Origin: Ruminococcus flavefaciens
GTDB lineage: Bacteria; Bacillota; Clostridia; Oscillospirales; Ruminococcaceae
Assembly (NCBI GenBank): GCA_902760805.1
Contig: CACWHY010000011.1
Coordinates: 1 to 64,000 of the forward strand
Direction of reading: 5' to 3'
Length of the DNA: 64,000 nt
Shown: positions 13,775 to 23,536 of the stretch, in pieces
Layout: each line of letters opens with the position of its first letter
Position numbering within the stretch: position 1 is the first letter of the stretch
Position numbers and translations under genes: made by a program
Notes under the pieces: generated by a model
What the model was told of the DNA's origin: nothing
The model's database searches: none
The model's input: the letters and a program-made list of their open reading frames with translations, nothing else

Positions 13775-15673
13775 ATGAAAACTCTTGAAGAACTCAAGGT
13801 TGTCAGAGAATCAATGGAGGGCGAGGTAGCTCTCAGAACTCACGGCAGCGCTTCTTCAAAATACGAAAGACACGTCCTCGTCTGCGGCGGTACAGGATGT
13901 ACTTCTTCCGGCTCTCCCAAGATCATCGCTAAGCTGAAGGAGGAGCTTGCTGCAAACGGACTTTCAGATAAGGTACAGATCGTTAAGACAGGCTGCTTCG
14001 GCCTTTGTGAGCGTGGACCTATCATGATCGTTTATCCCGAGGGCTCATTCTACTCTCGTGTGAACGTTGACGAGATCCCCCGCATCGTTAAGGAGCACCT
14101 TGTTGACGGCAACCCTGTTAAGGAGTTCCTCTATGAGGAGACAGTTGTCGGCGACGAGATCAAGGCTCTCGATGACACAGCATTCTACAAGAAGCAGCAC
14201 CGTGTTGCTCTGAGAAACTGCGGCGTTATCGATCCTGAGAACATCAATGAGTACATAGGCAGAGACGGCTACCGTGCTCTGGGCAAGGTCCTCACTGAGA
14301 TGAAGCCCGAGGACGTTATCCAGACTGTTCTCGATTCCGGCCTTCGTGGAAGAGGAGGCGGCGGCTTCCCCACAGGTATGAAGTGGAAGCTGGCTAGAAA
14401 TATCGTTCCCGATGCTGACATCAAGTATGTCTGCTGTAACGCCGATGAGGGCGACCCGGGTGCTTTCATGGACCGTTCCGTTCTTGAGGGCGATCCCCAC
14501 GTTGTTCTTGAGGCTATGACTATCGCTGGTTACGCTATCGGCGCAACTCACGGCTATATCTACGTTCGTGCTGAGTACCCCATCGCTGTTGAGCGTCTGA
14601 ACATCGCTATCAAGCAGGCTCGTGAGGCTGGTATGCTGGGCGAGGATATCTTCGGCACAGGCTTCTCATTCGACATCGACCTCCGTCTCGGCGCCGGCGC
14701 TTTCGTCTGCGGTGAGGAGACAGCTCTCATGACCTCTATCGAGGGCAACCGTGGTGAGCCTAGACCCCGTCCTCCTTTCCCTGCTGAGAAAGGTCTGTTC
14801 CAGAAGCCCACTATCCTCAACAATGTTGAGACTTACGCTAATATCCCTCAGATCATCCTTAACGGTGCTGAGTGGTTTGCTTCTATGGGTACTGAGAAGT
14901 CCAAGGGTACTAAGGTATTCGCTCTGGGCGGTAAGATCAAGAACACTGGTCTTGTTGAGATCCCCATGGGTACTACTCTCCGTGAGGTGATCGAGGAGAT
15001 CGGCGGCGGTATCCCCAACGGCAAGAAGTTCAAGGCTGCTCAGACCGGTGGTCCTTCCGGCGGATGTATCCCTGCTGAGCACTTCGATATCCCGATCGAC
15101 TACGATAACCTGATCTCTATCGGCTCTATGATGGGCTCCGGCGGTCTCATCGTTATGGATGAGGACAACTGTATGGTAGATATCGCTAAGTTCTTCCTGG
15201 AATTCACCGTTGATGAGTCCTGCGGTAAGTGTACTCCCTGCCGTATCGGTACTAAGAGAATGTGGGAGATCCTGGATAAGATCACCAAGGGCAAGGGCAC
15301 TCTTGAGGATCTGGACAAGCTGGAAGAGCTGGCTTACCACGTTAAGTCTAACTCTCTCTGCGGCCTGGGCCAGACTGCTCCTAACCCCGTTCTCTCCACT
15401 CTCAAGTGCTTCAAGGACGAGTACATCGCTCACGTTGTTGACAAGAAGTGTCCTGCTGGCGTATGTAAGGATCTCCTCAGCTTTGAGATTATCAAGGATA
15501 ACTGCTTCGGCTGCGGTATGTGTGCAAGACAGTGTCCCGCAAGCGCTATCACTGTTACTGATTACACTGCTCCCGGCAAGAAGAAGCCCGCTTACAGCAT
15601 CGACAAGGATAAGTGCGTAAAGTGCGGAGCTTGTATCGCAACCTGTAAGTTCAAGGCGATCATCAAGAAATAA
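13775..15673 (+). CDS. hydB: Bifurcating [FeFe] hydrogenase subunit HydB (NuoF-like)
   Basis: This 632-residue flavoprotein contains, in order: an N-terminal [2Fe-2S] thioredoxin-like domain (CGGTGCTSSG, TGCFGLCERGP), the NuoF core with NADH site RGRGGGGFPTGMKW and FMN site NADEGDPGAFMDR, an SLBB segment, and the [4Fe-4S] site SCGKCTPCRIG. The C terminus carries two [4Fe-4S] ferredoxin motifs (CFGCGMCARQC, CVKCGACIATC). It is the NADH-binding and probable bifurcating subunit. The N-terminal domain takes the place of a separate HndB. HydA starts 15 nt after its stop. Confidence 0.94.
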   Translation: MKTLEELKVVRESMEGEVALRTHGSASSKYERHVLVCGGTGCTSSGSPKIIAKLKEELAANGLSDKVQIVKTGCFGLCERGPIMIVYPEGSFYSRVNVDEIPRIVKEHLVDGNPVKEFLYEETVVGDEIKALDDTAFYKKQHRVALRNCGVIDPENINEYIGRDGYRALGKVLTEMKPEDVIQTVLDSGLRGRGGGGFPTGMKWKLARNIVPDADIKYVCCNADEGDPGAFMDRSVLEGDPHVVLEAMTIAGYAIGATHGYIYVRAEYPIAVERLNIAIKQAREAGMLGEDIFGTGFSFDIDLRLGAGAFVCGEETALMTSIEGNRGEPRPRPPFPAEKGLFQKPTILNNVETYANIPQIILNGAEWFASMGTEKSKGTKVFALGGKIKNTGLVEIPMGTTLREVIEEIGGGIPNGKKFKAAQTGGPSGGCIPAEHFDIPIDYDNLISIGSMMGSGGLIVMDEDNCMVDIAKFFLEFTVDESCGKCTPCRIGTKRMWEILDKITKGKGTLEDLDKLEELAYHVKSNSLCGLGQTAPNPVLSTLKCFKDEYIAHVVDKKCPAGVCKDLLSFEIIKDNCFGCGMCARQCPASAITVTDYTAPGKKKPAYSIDKDKCVKCGACIATCKFKAIIKK

Positions 15674-15688
15674 GCGGAGGAATTATAA

Positions 15689-17437
15689 ATGGAAAATATC
15701 ACAGTTAAAGTCAATGGTTGTGAGATCTCCGTCCCCAAGGGTACTACTGTTCTTGAGGCTGCTCATATGGCAGGTATCGAGATCCCCACACTTTGCTATA
15801 TGAAAGAGATCAACGAGATCGGCGCCTGCCGTATCTGCGTTACTGAGGTAAACGAGGGCAGAGGCTTCCGCCTTGTTGCTGCCTGCGTATACCCCTGCTC
15901 CAATAATATGGAGATCCTCACAAGCTCACCTAAGGTGATCGAGTCCAGAAAGAAGACCTTAGAGCTCATCCTCTCTACTCACGACAGAAAGTGCCTGTCC
16001 TGCGTAAGAAGCGGAAACTGCGAGCTCCAGAAGCTCTGTAAGGACTACGGCGTTGAGGACGCTTCCAAGTACGACGGTACAAGAAATGAGTACGAGATCG
16101 ACGATACCGCTGCTCATATGTACAGAGATAACAACAAGTGTATCCTCTGCCGCCGCTGCGTGGCTGTCTGCTCAAAGACACAGGGTATCGGCGTTATCGG
16201 TGCTAACGAGAGAGGCTTCAAGACCTTCATCGGCTCTGCTTTCGATATGGGTCTTGGCGAGACAAGTTGCGTATCCTGCGGCCAGTGTATCGCTGTTTGT
16301 CCTGTAGGCGCTATCGCTGAGAAGGACTTCACTAAGGAAGTTCTCGCTGCTATCGCAGATCCCGAGAAGACCGTTCTTGTTCAGACTGCTCCTGCTGTTC
16401 GTGCTGGTCTGGCTGAGTGCTTCGGCAATCCTATCGGCACTAATGCCGAGGGCAAGATGGCTGCTGCTCTCCGCAGACTGGGCTTCGATAAGGTATTCGA
16501 TACCGATTTCGCTGCTGACCTTACTATCATGGAAGAGGCTAACGAGTTCGTTGAGCGTGTTTCCAACGGCGGTACTCTCCCCATGATCACTTCCTGCTCA
16601 CCTGGATGGGTAAAGTTCTGTGAGCACTACTATCCCGATCTTCTGGATCACCTTTCCACCTGCAAGTCTCCTCAGCAGATGTTCGGCGCTACAGCTAAGA
16701 CATACTACGCTCAGAAGATGGGTCTTGATCCTAAGAACATCGTTATGGTTTCTATCATGCCTTGTACAGCTAAGAAGTTCGAGATCGGCAGACCCGATCA
16801 GAGCGCTGCCGGCGTTCCCGATGTGGATTACGCTCTCACAACTCGTGAGCTTGGCAGAATGATCGAGCGTGCTGGTATCCTGTTCAACTCTCTCCCTGAT
16901 GAGAAGTTCGACGATCCGCTGGGCATCTCTACAGGTGCAGGCGTTATCTTCGGCGCTACAGGCGGAGTTATGGAGGCTGCTCTCAGAACAGCTGTTCATA
17001 CTCTCACAGGCCAGACTGTAACAGACCTCCCCGAGGTTCGTGGTACAGAGGGCATCAAGGAAGCTACCTACAAGGTAGGCGACCTTGACGTTAAGGTAGC
17101 TGTTGCAAGCGGACTTTCCAATGCAAGAGTTATCCTTGACAAGATCAGAAGCGGCGAGTGCGATGCTCAGTTCATCGAGATCATGGCTTGTCCCGGCGGC
17201 TGTGTAAACGGCGGCGGTCAGCCTCAGGTACCCATGGGTATCAGAAACTTCGTTGACATCAGAGCAGAGCGTGCTAAGGTCCTCTACGATCTTGACAAGT
17301 CAATGCCTCTGAGACAGTCTCACGAAAATCCCGCTATCAAGCAGGTTTACGAGGAATTCTTTGAGAAGCCCGGCAGCCACAAGGCTCACGAGGTGCTCCA
17401 CACTTCCTACGTTAAGAGAACTGTAAACGAGATATAA
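15689..17437 (+). CDS. hydA: [FeFe] hydrogenase catalytic subunit HydA
   Basis: This 582-residue catalytic subunit begins with a [2Fe-2S] ferredoxin domain (CRICVTEV and neighbours). A NuoG-type His-ligated cluster (HDRKCLSCVRSGNCELQKLC) and two [4Fe-4S] motifs (CILCRRCVAVC, CVSCGQCIAVC) follow. The H-cluster signatures L1 TSCSPGWVKFCE, L2 MPCTAKKFE and L3 MACPGGCVNGGGQP are all present. It reduces protons to H2 in the cytoplasm. Active-site assembly needs HydE, HydF and HydG; of these only hydG is in the window. A strong terminator follows. Confidence 0.95.
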   Translation: MENITVKVNGCEISVPKGTTVLEAAHMAGIEIPTLCYMKEINEIGACRICVTEVNEGRGFRLVAACVYPCSNNMEILTSSPKVIESRKKTLELILSTHDRKCLSCVRSGNCELQKLCKDYGVEDASKYDGTRNEYEIDDTAAHMYRDNNKCILCRRCVAVCSKTQGIGVIGANERGFKTFIGSAFDMGLGETSCVSCGQCIAVCPVGAIAEKDFTKEVLAAIADPEKTVLVQTAPAVRAGLAECFGNPIGTNAEGKMAAALRRLGFDKVFDTDFAADLTIMEEANEFVERVSNGGTLPMITSCSPGWVKFCEHYYPDLLDHLSTCKSPQQMFGATAKTYYAQKMGLDPKNIVMVSIMPCTAKKFEIGRPDQSAAGVPDVDYALTTRELGRMIERAGILFNSLPDEKFDDPLGISTGAGVIFGATGGVMEAALRTAVHTLTGQTVTDLPEVRGTEGIKEATYKVGDLDVKVAVASGLSNARVILDKIRSGECDAQFIEIMACPGGCVNGGGQPQVPMGIRNFVDIRAERAKVLYDLDKSMPLRQSHENPAIKQVYEEFFEKPGSHKAHEVLHTSYVKRTVNEI

Positions 17438-17442
17438 AAGCG

Positions 17443-17474
17443 AAGCCCCCGGCAAGTTCCGGGGGCTTTTTTCA
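17443..17474 (+). terminator. Intrinsic terminator of hydCBA
   Basis: AAGCCCCCGG (17443-17452) pairs with CCGGGGGCTT (17459-17468), with a 6-nt loop and a T-tract. A second inverted repeat (GGATGCAGG/CCTGCATCC near 17482-17513) sits just after and may act for the converging gene. Confidence 0.9.
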
Positions 17475-17523
17475 TATAATTGCGGATGCAGGGAGGCGCT
17501 CGCTGCCTGCATCCTCGCATTTT

Positions 17524-18123
17524 TTACTTTGTGAACGGCGCTTCCTTTTCTCGGAGGAAGTAGCCCTGCTCTGCTCTGCACACGGGACACTCCTTCGGCG
17601 GCTCGCTTCCAATGTGGATATGGCCGCAATTCAGGCAGATCCACACCTCCTCGGTGCTGTCCGACCGGAAAAGCGTTCCGGCTCGAAGATGTCCTCCGTA
17701 ATAGGCAAACCGCTCATGGTGGCTGCTCTCGATCTTGGCTATATTCCGGAATTTCTCCGCTGCCTCCGTGAAGCCCTCCTCCGCTGCGATCTGGGCAAAC
17801 TCAGGATAGACCTGTGAAGCCTCCTTCTCCTCCTCGGCGGCGGAGCTGTCCAAAAGCTGCTGTATATCGGTGAATACCGACGCCGGATAGCCGGCAGTGA
17901 TCTCGATTTCCTGGCCTGCTGACTCCTTCATCAGCTTCCAAAAGACCATTGCGTGGCGCTCCTCCTGCTCTGCGGTGAAGCGCAGCATTCGCTCGATACC
18001 GATCAGCTTTTGCTGCTGGGCGATAAGCGCCGCCTGATAGTACCTCTGCCGGGACTGGCACTCCCCTGCGAAGGCTCGCATTAGGTTTTGCCGAGTTCGG
18101 CTCTCATTAAAATTGACCTGCAT
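17524..18123 (-). CDS. Rubrerythrin-like protein
   Basis: This 199-residue protein has an N-terminal ferritin-like four-helix domain with metal-ligand segments (AFAGECQSRQRYY, EQEERHA, and later KIESSHHERF). A C-terminal rubredoxin-like zinc/iron ribbon follows (CLNCGHIHIGSEPPKECPVC). Rubrerythrins reduce peroxide in anaerobes using NAD(P)H-derived electrons. ATG 18123 is 7 nt from GGAGG; the earlier ATG at 18129 is too close. Convergent with hydA, it may protect oxygen-sensitive enzymes, which is inference. Confidence 0.9.
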   Translation of the reverse strand: MQVNFNESRTRQNLMRAFAGECQSRQRYYQAALIAQQQKLIGIERMLRFTAEQEERHAMVFWKLMKESAGQEIEITAGYPASVFTDIQQLLDSSAAEEEKEASQVYPEFAQIAAEEGFTEAAEKFRNIAKIESSHHERFAYYGGHLRAGTLFRSDSTEEVWICLNCGHIHIGSEPPKECPVCRAEQGYFLREKEAPFTK

Positions 18124-18171
18124 AAACATTCCTCCTTTTGAGGTTAGTTTGTGCAGGTCTTTTGGTTTTAT

Positions 18172-18669
18172 TCAAAATTCGCTCAAGAGGAAACTGCCCT
18201 GCTCCTTGTACCACTCCGGGTCAAAGGGCTTTGCGCAGATCCTGTCGATGTCAGCCTTGGTGAAAACGTAGGGACTGGCCTCCATAAACAGCAGGCCCTC
18301 CGGATGAGCGGCGAAATACTGCTCAGCGATGCCCAGCACCAGCCTGTAGCAGCCCCAGAAGGCCTCTATCCAGAAAAGCTGATCCCACAGGCCGCCATTT
18401 TGGTCGGTGTCCGGGAATTCGTCTATTTCGATATAGCTCAGGATATTGCTGTCCCCTTCGTGGGCAAAGACTTGATAGTAAGGGCTGTCCAGCTTGCCAT
18501 TTGACGGCTTTGCCGGAAAGAAAAGGATGTCCCTTTCACCCACAATACCGCCGGCGGCTCTTGTCGCAGTCACGAACTCATTGCAGAGCTCCTCCAGCTT
18601 TGTTGTATCGAAAAGGTCATGATCATCGTCAACCGGACGCTTTACCGCAAAATAGATACAGTTTCCCAT
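18172..18669 (-). CDS. Hypothetical protein
   Basis: This acidic 165-residue protein is not recognised. It lacks a signal peptide or membrane segment and contains Trp/Tyr-rich stretches (GGLWDQLFWIEAFWGCYRLV) suggesting a compact cytoplasmic fold. Its start is 2 nt after the stop of mntP and its SD (GGGAG) is inside mntP, so translation is coupled. This makes it a likely partner or passenger of the manganese exporter operon. Confidence 0.65.
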   Translation of the reverse strand: MGNCIYFAVKRPVDDDHDLFDTTKLEELCNEFVTATRAAGGIVGERDILFFPAKPSNGKLDSPYYQVFAHEGDSNILSYIEIDEFPDTDQNGGLWDQLFWIEAFWGCYRLVLGIAEQYFAAHPEGLLFMEASPYVFTKADIDRICAKPFDPEWYKEQGSFLLSEF

Positions 18670-18671
18670 GG

Positions 18672-19238
18672 TCAGATCACTCCCAGACCGTCCAGCAGCA
18701 GCTTCACGCCGATCAGCATCAGCACTATGCCTCCGCAGAGCTCCGCTTTTTTCTCGTAACGGCTGCCGAAGCGGTTGCCGATGACGACTCCCATGAGACA
18801 GACAAAAAATGTGATCAGGCCGATGACCGCCACTGAGAACGCCACCTTTGCCCTCTGAGCTGCGAAGACGATCCCCACGGCCAGAGCGTCGATACTTGTG
18901 GCGATCGCCAGCAATGTCAGCTCCTTCAGGTCAAGGCGGTAGGGCGAGAGCTCCTCCTCATCGCCGGAGCGAAGAGCCTCCCAGGCCATTTTTCCGCCGA
19001 TAAAGCCCAGAAGTATGAACGCCACCCAGTGACTGTAGCGGCTTATGTAGGCCTCAAAGCGGCTTCCAAGAAAATAGCCCAGCAGAGGCATCGCCGCCTG
19101 AAAACCTCCGAAAAACAGGGCGATCACGGCGGCTCCACGGTAGTCGATCCGCTTCATGCTCAGCCCCTTACAGACTGACACCGAAAATGCGTCCATTGCA
19201 AGCCCCAAAGACAGGAGCAGAAGTTCAGTAATGCCCAT
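18672..19238 (-). CDS. mntP: Manganese efflux pump MntP
   Basis: This 188-residue protein has six predicted membrane helices and two inverted three-helix repeats, each with the family Asp motif: LAMDAFSVSVCKG and ATSIDALAVG. MntP exports Mn2+ from the cytoplasm. ATG 19238 follows GGAGG by 6 nt; an upstream start at 19280 would add an unlikely extension. MntP genes are often controlled by an Mn riboswitch (yybP-ykoY), but the 72 bases upstream do not look like one. Confidence 0.9.
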   Translation of the reverse strand: MGITELLLLSLGLAMDAFSVSVCKGLSMKRIDYRGAAVIALFFGGFQAAMPLLGYFLGSRFEAYISRYSHWVAFILLGFIGGKMAWEALRSGDEEELSPYRLDLKELTLLAIATSIDALAVGIVFAAQRAKVAFSVAVIGLITFFVCLMGVVIGNRFGSRYEKKAELCGGIVLMLIGVKLLLDGLGVI

Positions 19239-19257
19239 ATTTTCCTCCAAAAGAAAA

Positions 19258-19300
19258 GGGTCGCCCCCTGTGCTGTTCAAGCATATGCAGGCGGCGCCCC
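19258..19300 (-). terminator. Probable terminator after acetyltransferase gene
   Basis: On the minus strand GGGGCGCCGCCTG pairs with CAGGGGGCGACCC with two mismatches, followed by TTTTCTTTT. It lies between the GNAT gene and mntP. Confidence 0.5.
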
Positions 19301-19310
19301 GGTTATTCTT

Positions 19311-19811
19311 TTACAGCGTGTACTCCATGATGAAGTCGTCCATGACGTAGCCAGATCCGATGTCGGTGACAGCCTCATCCACCTTCCTGAAGCCCACCTT
19401 TTCGTAGACATCTATGGCATGGCAGTTGTGCTTGTTCACGGTGAGATACACCGAGCTTTTCCCGTAGACCTGAGCCTCCCGGAAAACACGCTCCAGCATT
19501 TTTGAGGCAATTCCCCTGCCCCTTTTGTCCTTGCGAAGATAGAGCTTGCTCAGGAAGAACCTGCTGTCTTCCTCGGGCTTCACGGCGGTATAGCCGCAGA
19601 GCTCCCCGTCATCGTAAACGGCGAAATAGCTGTAGCCCTGAAGGTCTATCTGGTCTGTCATTGCGGGCAGAGACTGGAATTTCTCCACCATGTAGTCGAT
19701 CTGTCCCTGGCTGATGATGCCCACGAAGCATTCGTGCCAGATCTCATCTGCCAGCTCCGCCACTTTCCTCAGCTCAGGCAGGTACTTCACCCGCTTTATC
19801 TCCACTGACAT
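19311..19811 (-). CDS. GNAT family N-acetyltransferase
   Basis: This 166-residue GNAT protein carries the acetyl-CoA binding motif A (LSKLYLRKDKRGRGIASKML, with RGRGIA) and the downstream NCHAIDVYEKVGF block. The acceptor substrate is unknown. Its ATG overlaps the stop of yebC by one base (TAATG), so the two are translationally coupled. Confidence 0.88.
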   Translation of the reverse strand: MSVEIKRVKYLPELRKVAELADEIWHECFVGIISQGQIDYMVEKFQSLPAMTDQIDLQGYSYFAVYDDGELCGYTAVKPEEDSRFFLSKLYLRKDKRGRGIASKMLERVFREAQVYGKSSVYLTVNKHNCHAIDVYEKVGFRKVDEAVTDIGSGYVMDDFIMEYTL

Positions 19812-20545
19812 TATTCTTCCTCGGGCATTTCCCAGTTATGGTAAACGTTCTGAACGTCGTCGTTGTCCTCAAGGTGCTCAAGGAGGAGATTCATCTTCTT
19901 GATCTGATCCTCGTCAGTAAGTGTTGTATAGGTGGAAGGCACCATTTCTGCCTCAGCAGACAGCACCTTGTAGCCCTTAGCTGTAAGAGCCTCGCTTACC
20001 TTGCCAACGCTGTCGGGATCGCACTCGATCTCAACTGTCTCATCAGAAACGTCCAGATCGTCGCCGCCGCAGTCGAAAACGTCCTCCATAACAGTGTCCT
20101 CGTCAAGACCTGTGTTCTCCAGAACGATGATTCCCTTTCTTGTGAACATGAAGGAAACGCAGCCTGTAGTTCCCAGATTTCCGCCGAACTTATCGAAGTA
20201 ATGGCGAACGTCGCCTGCTGTTCTGTTCTTGTTGTCGGTGAGGCACTCAACGATAACTGCAACGCCGTTAGGACCGTATCCCTCGTAGGTGAGGTTTTCG
20301 TAGTTGTTCTTGTCCTCGCCGCCGGCAGCCTTCTTGATAACACGGTCGATGTTGTCGTTAGGCACGTTGTTAGCCTTTGCCTTTGCGATGAGGTCACGGA
20401 GCTTTGCGTTGTTGTTGGGGTCGGGACCGCCCTCACGAACAACTACTGTGATCTCACGGCCGATCTTTGTGAAGATCTTGCCCTTTGCAGCATCAGTGGC
20501 TTCCTTTTTGCGCTTGATATTGTTCCATTTTGAATGACCTGACAT
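19811..20545 (-). CDS. yebC: YebC/PmpR family regulator or translation factor
   Basis: This 244-residue protein shows the family start MSGHSKWNNIKRKKEATDA and the conserved YEGYGPNGVAVIVECLTDN segment. YebC proteins act as transcription regulators, and recent work links the family to translation of proline-rich stretches. Length is normal. SD TAGGAG is 8 nt before the ATG. It heads a coupled pair with the GNAT gene. Confidence 0.93.
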   Translation of the reverse strand: MSGHSKWNNIKRKKEATDAAKGKIFTKIGREITVVVREGGPDPNNNAKLRDLIAKAKANNVPNDNIDRVIKKAAGGEDKNNYENLTYEGYGPNGVAVIVECLTDNKNRTAGDVRHYFDKFGGNLGTTGCVSFMFTRKGIIVLENTGLDEDTVMEDVFDCGGDDLDVSDETVEIECDPDSVGKVSEALTAKGYKVLSAEAEMVPSTYTTLTDEDQIKKMNLLLEHLEDNDDVQNVYHNWEMPEEE

Positions 20546-20654
20546 AATTTTCGCTCCTATCTGATTATTATTCGCTTATCTATTTCATCTTCGCCGGGGC
20601 TCTCAAAGATCCCTGCGAATTATTCTGCATATCCTTCCGCACATCATGATGACC

Positions 20655-21062
20655 TCAGCCATTTTCCGCTTCCTCTTCATCGCTGATTATCAGGGCAAAA
20701 AGCTCTCTGACACGCTCGGTTTTTCCGGTGATATAGAGGAAACCGAAAAGGCTCTCGATCGCCGTAGCTCTGCGGTACTGCAAAGCATCGGCGTGCTTGG
20801 GGACGGTATTTCCGGTGGCGTTCCTGCCACGCTTGAGGACGGCAAGCTCACGTTCGCTGAGCTGCTCTGCCACCTTCTCATAGGCATCTGACTGGAACTC
20901 CGCACAGACCAGCTTGATCTTGGCGGAATGGAGCTTTGAAACGGGCACATTGGCCTTCATCAGAAGGTGCTCCCGGACCAGTGTATCGTAGACGCTGTCG
21001 CCCAAAAAGGCCAAACTCAGCGGGCTGTAGGCATTTGCTTCTCTGTCGGTGAGGTACGTCAT
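20655..21062 (-). CDS. mrnC: Mini-ribonuclease 3
   Basis: This 135-residue RNase III catalytic domain lacks a dsRNA-binding domain, as in Mini-III. The signature LAFLGDSVYDTLVREHLL holds the metal-binding residues, and RRATAIESLFGFLYI holds the second acidic cluster. Mini-III matures 23S rRNA ends. The ATG at 21062 is one base after the obg stop (TGA-T-ATG), so it is coupled to obg; it has no strong SD of its own. Confidence 0.9.
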   Translation of the reverse strand: MTYLTDREANAYSPLSLAFLGDSVYDTLVREHLLMKANVPVSKLHSAKIKLVCAEFQSDAYEKVAEQLSERELAVLKRGRNATGNTVPKHADALQYRRATAIESLFGFLYITGKTERVRELFALIISDEEEAENG

Positions 21063-21063
21063 A

Positions 21064-22368
<1,305 letters not shown>

Positions 22369-22407
22369 TTACGAATAAGTGCGGGAAAAATCCCTGTAAT
22401 AAAGAGA

Positions 22408-22432
22408 GATCCCAAGCGGAACGCTCGGGATC
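22408..22432 (-). terminator. Hairpin between rpmA and obg
   Basis: On the minus strand GATCCCGAGCG pairs with CGCTTGGGATC (one mismatch), followed by TCTCTTTATT. It probably acts as a partial terminator lowering obg expression relative to the ribosomal protein genes. Confidence 0.6.
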
Positions 22433-22446
22433 ATGTCTTTTAACCG

Positions 22447-22728
22447 TTACTGCTCTGTGTAAACAGAAACCTTCTTACGGTCACGGCCGTAACGCTCAAA
22501 CTTTACTCTTCCGCTAACTGTAGCGAATAATGTATCATCAGAACCGATACCTACGCCCTCACCGGGGTGGATATGAGTACCTCTCTGACGAACCAGGATA
22601 TTGCCGGCCTGAACGAACTGGCCGTCGGCTCTCTTGACGCCGAGTCTCTTGGACTCAGAATCACGGCCGTTCTTAGTAGAACCAACACCCTTCTTATGAG
22701 CGAAGAACTGAATACTAACCTTGATCAT
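22447..22728 (-). CDS. rpmA: Ribosomal protein bL27
   Basis: This 93-residue protein carries the Firmicutes-type N-terminal extension ending FFAHKKG, with the cleavage site after FF. The mature part has the usual [20 protein letters not shown]. The extension must be removed by Prp, whose gene is directly upstream. The SD GGAGG lies within the last codons of prp. Confidence 0.95.
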   Translation of the reverse strand: MIKVSIQFFAHKKGVGSTKNGRDSESKRLGVKRADGQFVQAGNILVRQRGTHIHPGEGVGIGSDDTLFATVSGRVKFERYGRDRKKVSVYTEQ

Positions 22729-22731
22729 TAT

Positions 22732-23046
22732 TTACACCTCCGAAAATGAGATCTTGATAGTGCCCGGATACTCCTCACAGATCATTTCAAGCTGCTGCTC
22801 AAGCATATCCAGCACGGCATGGGTCCTTTCATCGGGCATTTCGGCCTTACAGAGCATAACGTTATCCTCTGCCTGAGCCTTAGCACTGATGTGGAAGCCG
22901 TCCGTGATGATATTCGCAGCCAGCATACACGCTGAGCTCACCGCAGCACAGACAATATCCTGTCCGCTTTCTGCGAAGCCTGCGTGACCGGTGACCCGGA
23001 AGCCGCCGAGCAATCCTTTTGACTGATAGAACTCAGCTTGGATCAT
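22732..23046 (-). CDS. prp: Ribosomal-processing cysteine protease Prp
   Basis: This 104-residue protease has the catalytic His in [13 protein letters not shown] and the catalytic Cys in [10 protein letters not shown]. Prp cleaves the N-terminal extension of bL27 before its assembly. Its ATG overlaps the rplU stop (ATGA), and rpmA follows 3 nt after its own stop, the standard rplU-prp-rpmA order. Confidence 0.93.
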   Translation of the reverse strand: MIQAEFYQSKGLLGGFRVTGHAGFAESGQDIVCAAVSSACMLAANIITDGFHISAKAQAEDNVMLCKAEMPDERTHAVLDMLEQQLEMICEEYPGTIKISFSEV

Positions 23047-23354
23047 GCGTTGATAGCTTCGATCTGTACCTGAGTGTAGGGCTGTCTGTGACCCTGCTTC
23101 TTCTTCTCACCCTTCTTGGGCTTGTAGGTGAAAACAGTGATCTTCTTGGACTTGCCATTCTTGAGGACCTTAGCCTGAACAGCTGCGCCATCAACATAGG
23201 GAGTACCTACCTTGAGGCCGTCATCAGCGCCGAGAGCAACTACCTTATCGAATGTTACCTTCTCGTCAGCCTCTGCTGCGAGCTTCTCGATGAAGATGAT
23301 ATCTCCTTCGCTTACCTGATACTGCTTTCCGCCGGTTTCAATAACTGCGTACAT
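23043..23354 (-). CDS. rplU: Ribosomal protein bL21
   Basis: This 103-residue protein is recognised by [14 protein letters not shown] and the C-terminal [21 protein letters not shown] 23354 is chosen over 23408 because the protein starts there in the family. The SD-like AGGTG upstream is part of a hairpin in the leader, which fits autoregulation by L21. Confidence 0.95.
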   Translation of the reverse strand: MYAVIETGGKQYQVSEGDIIFIEKLAAEADEKVTFDKVVALGADDGLKVGTPYVDGAAVQAKVLKNGKSKKITVFTYKPKKGEKKKQGHRQPYTQVQIEAINA

Positions 23355-23432
23355 TTGCGGCACCTGCCTTTTCAATAAACTCGCTGCGGCAGGTGTGCAT
23401 AGGCGCACTTTCTGGACCTGCTTACAAGCGGC
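23355..23432 (-). ncRNA. L21 leader RNA (ribosomal protein leader)
   Basis: The transcript from the promoter at 23439-23467 has a leader of about 78 nt. CACCTGCC and GGCAGGTG (23395-23388 and 23368-23361) form an 8-bp stem that hides the SD-like AGGTG before rplU. Position and arrangement match the Firmicutes L21 leader; family membership was judged by eye. Confidence 0.6.
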
Positions 23433-23438
23433 AATAAT

Positions 23439-23467
23439 ATTCTACCACAACGGCCATGCTTTGTCAA
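23439..23467 (-). promoter_or_regulatory. Promoter of rplU-prp-rpmA
   Basis: On the minus strand TTGACA, a 17-bp spacer and TAGAAT with upstream TGG form a strong promoter. Confidence 0.8.
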
Positions 23468-23505
23468 GGGTTTTTCCGAAAAAAACCGGATATTTCTAGA
23501 AAAAA

Positions 23506-23530
23506 ACGCACGCCCAAAGCGGACGTGCGT
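23506..23530 (-). terminator. Intrinsic terminator
   Basis: On the minus strand ACGCACG pairs with CGTGCGT, followed by TTTTTT. It ends the transcript of the gene at 23537-24712, just before the rplU promoter. Confidence 0.8.
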
Positions 23531-23536
23531 AAGTTT

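Noticed and set aside
19201-19310. Manganese riboswitch upstream of mntP
   Set aside because: The space is too short and lacks the yybP-ykoY conserved loops; a terminator hairpin fits better.
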